Shown here: positions 1 to 4,525 of the stretch, piece after piece | Numbering within the stretch: the stretch's first letter is position 1 | How the letters are laid out: every line of letters begins with the position of its first letter | NCBI GenBank assembly: GCA_947246775.1 | Contig: CAMXTM010000184.1 | Coordinates: 1-5,022, forward strand | Source: an uncultured Clostridium sp. | Lineage (GTDB): Bacteria > Bacillota > Clostridia > Lachnospirales > Anaerotignaceae | Direction of reading: 5' to 3' | Length of the DNA: 5,022 nt | Notes under the pieces: model-generated | What the model saw: the letters and a program-made list of their open reading frames with translations, nothing else | Database searches by the model: none | What the model was told of the DNA's origin: nothing | Position numbers and translations under genes: made by a program

Positions 1-773
1 CAGCACTTCTTGCTGCGAGAGCAAGTAAAAAAGCGATTGACATGGAAGAAATACAAAAAGCTTTTGTTAAAGTAGGAATTGGTACAGAGAAGAAAAGCAG
101 AGTCATTTCTGATAAAGAAAAATTTATTACAGCTTATCATGAAAGCGGTCATGCAATTCTTTTTGAGCTTTTGAGCGAGTTAGACCCTGTGCATAGTGTT
201 TCTATTATTCCAACAGGTATGGCTGGAGGTTATACGATGCCTTTGCCTGGAGAAGATAGAATGTATATGACAAAATTGCATATGGAACAAGAAATCATTA
301 GTCTTTTAGGCGGTAGAGCAGCAGAATTTATCGTTTTAAAAGATGTAACCACAGGTGCATCTAATGATATTCAAAGGGCAACAAATATGGCAAGAAGTAT
401 GGTCACACAATATGGTATGAGTGATATACTTGGACCAATTCAATTTGGTGATGACAGTGATGAAGTATTTATTGGTAGAGATTGGGGTCATGCTAGAAAT
501 TATAGTGAAGATGTCGCAACTACCATTGATAAAGAAGTACGTCGTATTGTAGACACAGCATATAGTGAAGCAATTCGTTTATTAAAAGAAAACATGGAGG
601 TACTTCATGCGTCTGCAAAACTTCTTGTAGACCGAGAAAAAGTAACAGGAGCAGAGTTCAGAGAATTGTTTGAGCAAGAAAAAAGGAACGAAGTTCTTGG
701 CATTACAGCAATAGATAACAATGAACAGCAACAAACACAGCAAACAGTTGATTTAGAAAAGAAAGAGGAATAA
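1..773 (+). CDS. ftsH: ATP-dependent zinc metalloprotease FtsH, C-terminal part (5' end outside window)
   Basis: The reading frame is open from base 3 (first two bases belong to a split codon) to the TAA at 771-773, so only the last ~256 residues are present. The visible part starts at the end of the AAA+ lid (LLAARASKKAIDMEEIQKA, bases 6-62) and runs through the M41 peptidase domain. The zinc-binding, catalytic HESGH is at 138-152. The Asp of GASNDIQ at 366-368 matches the third zinc ligand known in FtsH, about 76 residues after the first His. The transmembrane anchor and Walker motifs lie upstream. FtsH is a membrane-bound hexameric protease that extracts and degrades membrane and regulatory proteins. 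The end of the protein is a Gln/Glu-rich tail, as is common and variable in the family. The stop codon overlaps the Shine-Dalgarno of the next gene, so the two are probably co-transcribed. No disruption is seen. Confidence 0.97.
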   Translation, partial: ALLAARASKKAIDMEEIQKAFVKVGIGTEKKSRVISDKEKFITAYHESGHAILFELLSELDPVHSVSIIPTGMAGGYTMPLPGEDRMYMTKLHMEQEIISLLGGRAAEFIVLKDVTTGASNDIQRATNMARSMVTQYGMSDILGPIQFGDDSDEVFIGRDWGHARNYSEDVATTIDKEVRRIVDTAYSEAIRLLKENMEVLHASAKLLVDREKVTGAEFRELFEQEKRNEVLGITAIDNNEQQQTQQTVDLEKKEE

Positions 774-778
774 GGAGG
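772..778 (+). promoter_or_regulatory. Ribosome binding site that fixes the GTG start at 786
   Basis: AAGGAGG overlaps the ftsH stop codon and lies 7 nt before GTG at 786. The next in-frame ATG (810) has no comparable site, so the GTG start is preferred. The overlap with the ftsH stop favours translational coupling. Confidence 0.8.
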
Positions 779-785
779 TACTTTT

Positions 786-1190
786 GTGGAATTTAATTTA
801 TCAGTAGGCATGACTATGGAAGAAGAATATGTTGTAACAGAAGCAGATACTGCGGTACATTTTGGTAGTGGTACAGTAACGGTATTAGCAACTCCAAAAA
901 TGATAGCATGGATGGAGGGTGTTTCTCTCAATACAGTTCTGCCATTTTTGCCAAAAGGATATGATACAGTAGGAACATCTGTTGAAATTACACACTCTGC
1001 CGCAACACCAGTAGGTATGAAAGTACGTGTTGTAGCAGAACTAATCGAAATTGACGGAAAAGCATTGACCTTTAAAGTAAAAGCCTATGATGAAGTGGAT
1101 AAAATTGGTTCTGGTATCCACAAACGTGCTATTGTGGAATTAGACCGTTTCATAAAACGTACAAAAGAAAAGGGAAAAAAGGCGAAATAA
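786..1190 (+). CDS. FlK-like hot-dog-fold acyl-CoA thioesterase
   Basis: A 134-residue single hot-dog domain with the usual length of the family. It resembles the fluoroacetyl-CoA thioesterase FlK of Streptomyces cattleya. T36, E44 and H70 have the same spacing as the FlK catalytic residues T42, E50 and H76, and G63 and R114 line up at the same offset with FlK G69 and R120 (FlK numbering from memory). The signature around H70 (VEITHSAATPVG) and the IGSGIHKRAIV segment near the C-terminus are typical. The FlK lid phenylalanines would fall at G27 and T30, so fluoroacetate specificity is not expected. A cytosolic enzyme hydrolysing a small acyl-CoA is inferred; the substrate is unknown. The C-terminus is Lys-rich. 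It starts 12 nt after ftsH, probably in the same operon, and is followed by a terminator. Confidence 0.85.
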   Translation: MEFNLSVGMTMEEEYVVTEADTAVHFGSGTVTVLATPKMIAWMEGVSLNTVLPFLPKGYDTVGTSVEITHSAATPVGMKVRVVAELIEIDGKALTFKVKAYDEVDKIGSGIHKRAIVELDRFIKRTKEKGKKAK

Positions 1191-1197
1191 TAACAAC

Positions 1198-1228
1198 AAA
1201 GACAGCCGAATGACTTTGGCTGTCTTTT
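1198..1228 (+). terminator. Intrinsic terminator after the thioesterase gene
   Basis: AAAGACAGCC (1198-1207) pairs perfectly with GGCTGTCTTT (1218-1227). The stem can extend inward by a G-U and two A-U pairs to a 4-nt loop (1211-1214). It ends in a short T-run (1225-1228, then CT). It closes the ftsH-thioesterase unit but sits only 25 nt before the argF start codon. Confidence 0.85.
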
Positions 1229-1253
1229 CTCATTACATAAGGGAGGAATAAAA

Positions 1254-2198
1254 ATGGCAGTAGATTTAAAAGGAAGAAGTTTTTTAACATTAAAAGACTT
1301 TACAGCAGAGGAAATTGAATATTTTATTGATTTAGCGATGGAATTAAAAGAAAAAAAGAAAAAAGGCATTTATGATAAAAGAATGAAAAATAAAAATGTT
1401 GCCTTGATATTTGAAAAACCTTCTACAAGGACAAGATGTTCTTTTACAGTAGGTGCGATTGATGAGGGCGCTCACCCAGAATATTTAGGAAAAGATGACA
1501 TACAGTTAGGATATAAAGAAACCGTAGAAGATACCGCTAGAGTATTGGGCAGAATGTTTGATGGCATTGAATTTAGAGGATTTTCTCAAGATACTGTTGA
1601 AAAATTAGCAAAATATAGTGGTGTGCCTGTTTGGAATGGTTTGACAGATGAAGACCACCCAACACAAGTGCTTGCTGATTTTATGACAATTAAAGAAAAA
1701 TTAGGAAAACTGCAAGGAATCCGTTTTGTGTATGCTGGTGATGGCAGAAACAATATGTCTAATGCACTGATGATTGGTTGTGCAAAAATGGGCTTGCATT
1801 ATGTAATTGCCTCTCCTGAAAGCCTTTATCCAGAAAAACAGCTTGTAGAACTTTGCAAAGTATATGCAGAAGAAAGTGGCGGAAGTATTACGATTACATC
1901 TGACATCAAACAAGCAGTCAAGGACGCCGATGTAATTTATACAGATGTTTGGGTTTCTATGGGAGAAGAAGCAAAAACAAAAGAAAGAGTTGATTTGCTT
2001 CAGCCTTATCAAGTCAATGATGAAATTATGGCAGCTACAGGAAAGGAAGACACCATATTTATGCACTGTTTGCCTGCTGTAAGGGGATATGAGGTAACAA
2101 ACGAAGTCATAGAGGGCAAACAATCTGTTGTGTTTGACGAAGCAGAAAATAGAATGCACACCATAAAAGCTGTTATGGTAGCAACCATTGGTGACTAA
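1254..2198 (+). CDS. argF: Ornithine carbamoyltransferase
   Basis: A 314-residue protein, a normal length for the family. It catalyses carbamoyl phosphate + L-ornithine to L-citrulline in the cytosol, normally as a trimer. The N-terminal carbamoyl-phosphate domain has STRTR at residues 57-61 and HPTQ at 135-138. The C-terminal ornithine domain has the SMG loop (D231, S235-M236-G237) and the catalytic HCLP at 271-274. The ending [20 protein letters not shown] is characteristic of ornithine rather than aspartate carbamoyltransferase. Start ATG follows GGGAGG (1241-1246) by 7 nt. Anabolic (ArgF, arginine synthesis) is preferred because no arginine deiminase or carbamate kinase gene is adjacent; catabolic ArcB cannot be excluded from sequence. 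It stands alone between two hairpins, away from other arginine genes, and no convincing promoter was found in the short upstream gap. Confidence 0.95.
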   Translation: MAVDLKGRSFLTLKDFTAEEIEYFIDLAMELKEKKKKGIYDKRMKNKNVALIFEKPSTRTRCSFTVGAIDEGAHPEYLGKDDIQLGYKETVEDTARVLGRMFDGIEFRGFSQDTVEKLAKYSGVPVWNGLTDEDHPTQVLADFMTIKEKLGKLQGIRFVYAGDGRNNMSNALMIGCAKMGLHYVIASPESLYPEKQLVELCKVYAEESGGSITITSDIKQAVKDADVIYTDVWVSMGEEAKTKERVDLLQPYQVNDEIMAATGKEDTIFMHCLPAVRGYEVTNEVIEGKQSVVFDEAENRMHTIKAVMVATIGD

Positions 2199-2230
2199 AC
2201 AAAAACTAATATTTTTTTAGGAAAATAGAT

Positions 2231-2247
2231 GGGCTTGAGCAACGCCC
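2231..2247 (+). other. Small bulged hairpin between argF and birA
   Basis: GGGC (2231-2234) pairs with GCCC (2244-2247), and TT (2235-2236) with AA (2241-2242), leaving a single bulged C and a 4-nt loop GAGC. A weaker outer pairing AAAAT (2222-2226) with ATTTT (2253-2257) could enclose it. No T-run follows directly, so it is not a standard terminator. Its role, if any, is unknown. Confidence 0.35.
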
Positions 2248-2264
2248 TTAAGATTTTAGGCAAA

Positions 2265-2295
2265 AAAACCCTCGAGTAATATCGAGGGTTTTGTA
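2265..2295 (+). terminator. Terminator-like hairpin after argF, possibly bidirectional
   Basis: AAAACCCTCGA (2265-2275) pairs perfectly over 11 bp with TCGAGGGTTTT (2282-2292) around a 6-nt loop. On the + strand the T-run is only four bases and is used in the stem; on the - strand the same stem is followed by seven Ts (2262-2268 complement). It is therefore a modest + terminator and arguably a better - one. It ends about 20 nt before the birA start codon. Confidence 0.75.
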
Positions 2296-2313
2296 ATAAG
2301 GAGATATGGAAAG

Positions 2314-3282
2314 ATGTATCGAAAAATATTAGAGGAATTAAAAAAGACAGATGAATATATTTCTGGGGAGGAACTAGGAGAAAGATTAGGCGTTTCTCGT
2401 GCAGCTATTTGGAAAAGTATACAAAAATTAAAACAAAAAGGTTATATTATTGAAGCAATTTCAAACAAGGGCTATTATTTAGTACCAGAACAGGACTTAT
2501 ATAATGCCATTGAAATAAAAGAAGCATTAAATACAAAATTGATAGGAAAACAATTGTACTTTTGCGATGAAGTAGATAGTACAAATAATGATATTAGAAA
2601 ACGAGCAAGAGAGGGAGAAAAAGAAGGTACTGTTGTGGTAGCAGAAATACAAACAGCGGGAAAGGGAAGACGAGGCAAAACATGGCAGTCTCCAAAGGGA
2701 ACAGGAATTTGGTTTAGTATACTGCTTAGACCAAACATCACACCACCAGAAGCACCCCTTTTAACATTACTTGCTGGACTTGCAGTGTGTCGGGCAGTAC
2801 AGCAGCAAACAGGCTTAGAAGCACAAATTAAATGGCCTAATGACATATTGATTGCAGGCAAAAAAATCTGTGGTATCCTCACAGAATTAGATGCTGAAAT
2901 GGACAGTGTGCATTTTATTATCACAGGTATTGGTATCAATGTAAATATAGAATCCTTTCCAGAAGAACTACAACAAACAGCTACTTCTCTAAAAATAGAA
3001 AAAGGAGAAAATATTTCCAGAAAAAAAATACTGATTGCTGTGATAGAGGAATTTGAAAAAATATATTTGCAATATGAAAAAGAATGTAGTTTTTTAACAT
3101 TTAGGGAAGAATACAAAAAAAATTGCATCAATATCGGAAAAGAATTAAAAGTATTGTCAAAGCAACCCTTTACTGCAAAAGGAATTGATATTACAGAACA
3201 GGGAGAACTTATTGTAGAAAAGTCAACAGGGGAAAGAGTCACTGTACTTTCTGGAGAAGTTTCTATTAGAAATATATTATAA
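2314..3282 (+). CDS. birA: Bifunctional biotin-protein ligase / biotin operon repressor
   Basis: A 322-residue class II (regulatory) biotin-protein ligase. An N-terminal winged helix-turn-helix spans about residues 5-56, with the recognition region around SRAAIWKSIQKL (28-39). The central ligase domain has DSTN at 88-91, the biotinyl-AMP loop GKGRRG at 116-121 (the family's GRGRRG), KWPND at 173-177 and GIGINVN at 205-211. A C-terminal SH3-like domain covers roughly 272-320. It activates biotin with ATP and attaches it to a lysine of carboxylase subunits; with biotinyl-AMP bound, family members dimerise and repress biotin genes. AAGGAG (2298-2303) lies 10 nt before the ATG. It is followed after 16 nt by a small gene, probably in the same transcript. 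No biotin synthesis gene or bioY is in the window, so its regulatory target is open; the repeat pair before panT is a candidate. Confidence 0.96.
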   Translation: MYRKILEELKKTDEYISGEELGERLGVSRAAIWKSIQKLKQKGYIIEAISNKGYYLVPEQDLYNAIEIKEALNTKLIGKQLYFCDEVDSTNNDIRKRAREGEKEGTVVVAEIQTAGKGRRGKTWQSPKGTGIWFSILLRPNITPPEAPLLTLLAGLAVCRAVQQQTGLEAQIKWPNDILIAGKKICGILTELDAEMDSVHFIITGIGINVNIESFPEELQQTATSLKIEKGENISRKKILIAVIEEFEKIYLQYEKECSFLTFREEYKKNCINIGKELKVLSKQPFTAKGIDITEQGELIVEKSTGERVTVLSGEVSIRNIL

Positions 3283-3298
3283 AAATAAGGAGAAATCT

Positions 3299-3649
3299 AT
3301 GGAAAAAGAAATACTAGCTATAGCAAGCTATGAAACAAAAAAATATTTTTTAGAGCCAAAATTTCAAGCACTACCAGAAGAAATACAAAAAGAACTAAAA
3401 ATACTGTGTGTGCTGACAGCAGAAAAATTGCGTTGCAATTTTGCGATTGTATTTGAAAAAGGGGGAGACCTTTATTTTCAAATAACAGAAAAAGAGATTG
3501 ATTTTGATGATATTGGTGCAGAACTAGAAATCAAAAAAATCCAATCAGAAAAACAGGAACTACTCAAAGCATTAAAGTTATGGTATGTGGTATTTTTTAC
3601 AGAAGAAGGCAAAAAAATGAAACAAGAACTACAAAATAAAAATTTGTAA
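3299..3649 (+). CDS. Small conserved protein of unknown function (DUF6145-like)
   Basis: A 116-residue, charged (Lys/Glu-rich) protein with no signal peptide or membrane segment, so probably cytosolic. It resembles, from memory, the DUF6145 proteins that sit near birA in Lachnospiraceae: an N-terminal ASYETKKYFLEPKF segment, a central LKILCVLTAEKL helix, a short beta-like stretch (FAIVFEKGGDLYFQI), and a C-terminal helix from about residue 78 that is likely amphipathic or coiled-coil (IKKIQSEKQELLKALKLW). No catalytic motif is visible. AAGGAG (3287-3292) lies 6 nt before the ATG, and the gene starts 16 nt after birA, so the two are probably co-expressed. No intrinsic terminator was found after it, so transcripts may run into the panT region. 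The gene is very likely real; the family name is less certain and no function should be assumed. Confidence 0.85.
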   Translation: MEKEILAIASYETKKYFLEPKFQALPEEIQKELKILCVLTAEKLRCNFAIVFEKGGDLYFQITEKEIDFDDIGAELEIKKIQSEKQELLKALKLWYVVFFTEEGKKMKQELQNKNL

Positions 3650-3671
3650 ATTTTGCTATCTCTTGTAGCTC

Positions 3672-3700
3672 AAAAAAAACAAAAAAATTACTAAAAAAAA
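3672..3700 (+). promoter_or_regulatory. Phased A-tracts upstream of the panT promoter (UP-element-like)
   Basis: Three A-runs (3672-3679, 3681-3687, 3693-3700) lie directly upstream of the -35 region with centres averaging about 10.5 bp apart. Such phasing is known to bend DNA, and A-rich sequence here can contact the RNA polymerase alpha subunit. AT-rich background makes this suggestive only. Confidence 0.4.
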
Positions 3701-3717
3701 TGTTGTAATTAGTAAAT
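3686..3717 (+). promoter_or_regulatory. Candidate repressor operator over the panT promoter
   Basis: TTACTAA (3688-3694) and TTAGTAA (3709-3715) are perfect inverted repeats separated by 14 nt. Because each half is itself nearly palindromic, the same bases also read as a direct repeat, AATTACTAAA (3686-3695) and AATTAGTAAA (3707-3716), 21 bp apart (two helical turns). The right half fills the start of the -35/-10 spacer; the left half lies upstream of -35. The geometry resembles BirA operators (two half-sites around a 14-16 nt gap), but the bases differ from the TTGTTAACC-type consensus. The regulator is therefore unassigned. Confidence 0.5.
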
Positions 3718-3730
3718 TTGCTGTTATAAT
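3703..3730 (+). promoter_or_regulatory. Sigma-A-type promoter of panT
   Basis: TATAAT at 3725-3730 is a perfect -10 box and is preceded by TG at 3722-3723 (extended -10). A 4/6 -35 box, TTGTAA, is at 3703-3708 with a 16-bp spacer. The expected transcription start is near 3737, giving a leader of about 130 nt before panT. Confidence 0.8.
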
Positions 3731-3736
3731 GGTTTT

Positions 3737-3870
3737 GTGCTGTAAAAAAAGGACATGGCAGAATAGTATTTCGCTAAAGTCCTATAAAAAAGAAAACAGC
3801 GCAAAAAAGAAAGATGTATCATCTTGTATCTAAAATCTAAAGGAATGAGAATGAAAGGAGGACTCTACTT
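3737..3870 (+). promoter_or_regulatory. Structured panT 5' leader, candidate RNA switch
   Basis: The predicted transcript begins with GTGCTGT (3737-3743), which pairs with ACAGCGC (3796-3802; one G-U). Inside it AGGAC (3750-3754) pairs with GTCCT (3779-3783), enclosing an imperfect hairpin 3758-3764/3768-3774. A separate perfect hairpin, AAGATG/CATCTT, is at 3811-3816/3820-3825. The Shine-Dalgarno AAAGGAGG (3854-3861) lies 9 nt before the ATG. AGTCCT (3778-3783) can alternatively pair with AGGACT (3859-3864), which overlaps the Shine-Dalgarno, so the two pairings exclude each other. I do not recognise it as a known riboswitch class. Confidence 0.45.
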
Positions 3871-4461
3871 ATGAGTTCAAAAAAAAGAATGTCTACAAGA
3901 AAATTAACTGTTACAGGTATGATGATTGCTATTACAATGATATTGTCATACACACCATTGGGAATTATACCACTACAGCCCGTTAGTGCTACTATTGTAC
4001 ATATTCCCACCATTATTATTGCATTGCTAGAAGGACCACTTGTTGGGGGAATTGTAGGGGCAGCATTTGGTATTACCTCTATGATTAAAGCAATTACACA
4101 GCCATCAGGTATATTAGATGTTTATTTTATGAATCCAATTATATCTGTATTGCCTAGAATTTGTATTGGTGTAGTAGCAGCATATAGCTATAAAGGATTG
4201 TTAAGTATTACAAAAAATAATATTGTTTCTTCTGTCATTTCTTCTGCACTTGGTTCATTAACAAATACGCTGGGTGCTATGGGATTGATATATTTTATCT
4301 ATGTAGAAAATATGACAGAAAAATTAGGAGAGGCAGCAGGTCCAGTGTTATGGGGTATTATTACAACATATGGTATTGTCGAAATGTTAGCCGCAGTCGT
4401 AATTTGCACTTCTGTGACCTTAGCACTTCGTAAGGCAGTCTATAGAAGTAAAGTTGCATAA
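3871..4461 (+). CDS. panT: ECF transporter substrate-binding (S) component, probably pantothenate-specific PanT
   Basis: A 196-residue hydrophobic membrane protein with about six predicted membrane segments (roughly 11-29, 41-54, 56-74, 90-108, 117-143, 158-188) and a basic N-terminus. This is the size and shape of an ECF-type vitamin transporter S-component. The PLGIIPLQPVSATIVHIP stretch at 29-46 followed by a GPLVGGIVGAAFGITS helix resembles the PanT group; it does not look like BioY. G16 and A20 in helix 1 are small residues spaced as in the motif that contacts EcfT. S-components bind the vitamin and share a separate EcfA-A'-T energising module, which is absent here. The pantothenate assignment rests on family resemblance plus the coaX gene downstream. 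The ATG has AAAGGAGG 9 nt upstream. A strong promoter, operator-like repeats and a structured leader imply regulation. Another substrate for this family remains possible. Confidence 0.8.
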   Translation: MSSKKRMSTRKLTVTGMMIAITMILSYTPLGIIPLQPVSATIVHIPTIIIALLEGPLVGGIVGAAFGITSMIKAITQPSGILDVYFMNPIISVLPRICIGVVAAYSYKGLLSITKNNIVSSVISSALGSLTNTLGAMGLIYFIYVENMTEKLGEAAGPVLWGIITTYGIVEMLAAVVICTSVTLALRKAVYRSKVA

Positions 4462-4472
4462 AACTATATTTT

Positions 4473-4503
4473 AGGGTACGGGGTTGTTCCCGTACCTTTT
4501 TTT
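4473..4503 (+). terminator. Intrinsic terminator between panT and coaX
   Basis: GGTACGGG (4475-4482) pairs perfectly with CCCGTACC (4489-4496), with G-U and A-U extension at the base, a 6-nt loop and seven Ts at 4497-4503. It is the strongest terminator in the window, yet ends only 22 nt before the coaX ATG. Confidence 0.9.
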
Positions 4504-4525
4504 AGTATCTAAGGAGAGAAAAGAT

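Noticed and set aside
1065..1091. Possible internal promoter for argF, TTGACC and TATGAT inside the thioesterase gene
   Set aside because: The spacer is 15 bp, shorter than optimal, and lies in coding sequence of an AT-rich genome where such matches are common. Any transcript would also cross the terminator at 1198.
1243..1259. ArgR-box-like sequence GAATAAAAAT at the argF start
   Set aside because: It matches only one half of the box; the other half (TTCA) is absent, and the match is made up of the ribosome binding site tail and start codon.
2195..2220. AT-only stem after argF (CTAAA/TTTAG with a T-run at 2212-2218)
   Set aside because: It is almost entirely A-T pairs with a mismatch; too weak to call a terminator against the AT-rich background.
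605..3242. Long open frames on the - strand (605-931, 1085-1369, 1701-2159, 2475-3242)
   Set aside because: Each lies opposite a clearly recognised + strand gene, has a Ser/Cys/Phe-rich composition typical of antisense frames, and lacks a good ribosome binding site.
3651..3675. Terminator for birA and the small gene: GCTA (3655-3658) / TAGC (3666-3669) hairpin
   Set aside because: The stem is only 4 bp and is followed by As rather than Ts, so it does not look like an intrinsic terminator on either strand.
3755..3766. Tiny ORF ATG-GCA-GAA-TAG after an AAAGGA sequence in the panT leader
   Set aside because: The spacing between the purine run and the ATG is 1 nt and the peptide is three residues; the purine run is better explained as a stem arm.
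3845..3874. Nine-codon upstream ORF (MRMKGGLYL) whose TGA overlaps the panT ATG as ATGA
   Set aside because: Its only Shine-Dalgarno-like sequence (AAAGG at 3839-3843) is about 1 nt from the ATG, too close, and it merely spans the panT ribosome binding site. Coupling is possible but unsupported.
3871..4461. Reading the S-component as BioY because birA is upstream
   Set aside because: The sequence lacks the usual BioY pattern, and the PLGxIPLxPxSAT-x-x-HIP segment plus the coaX neighbour fit PanT better.
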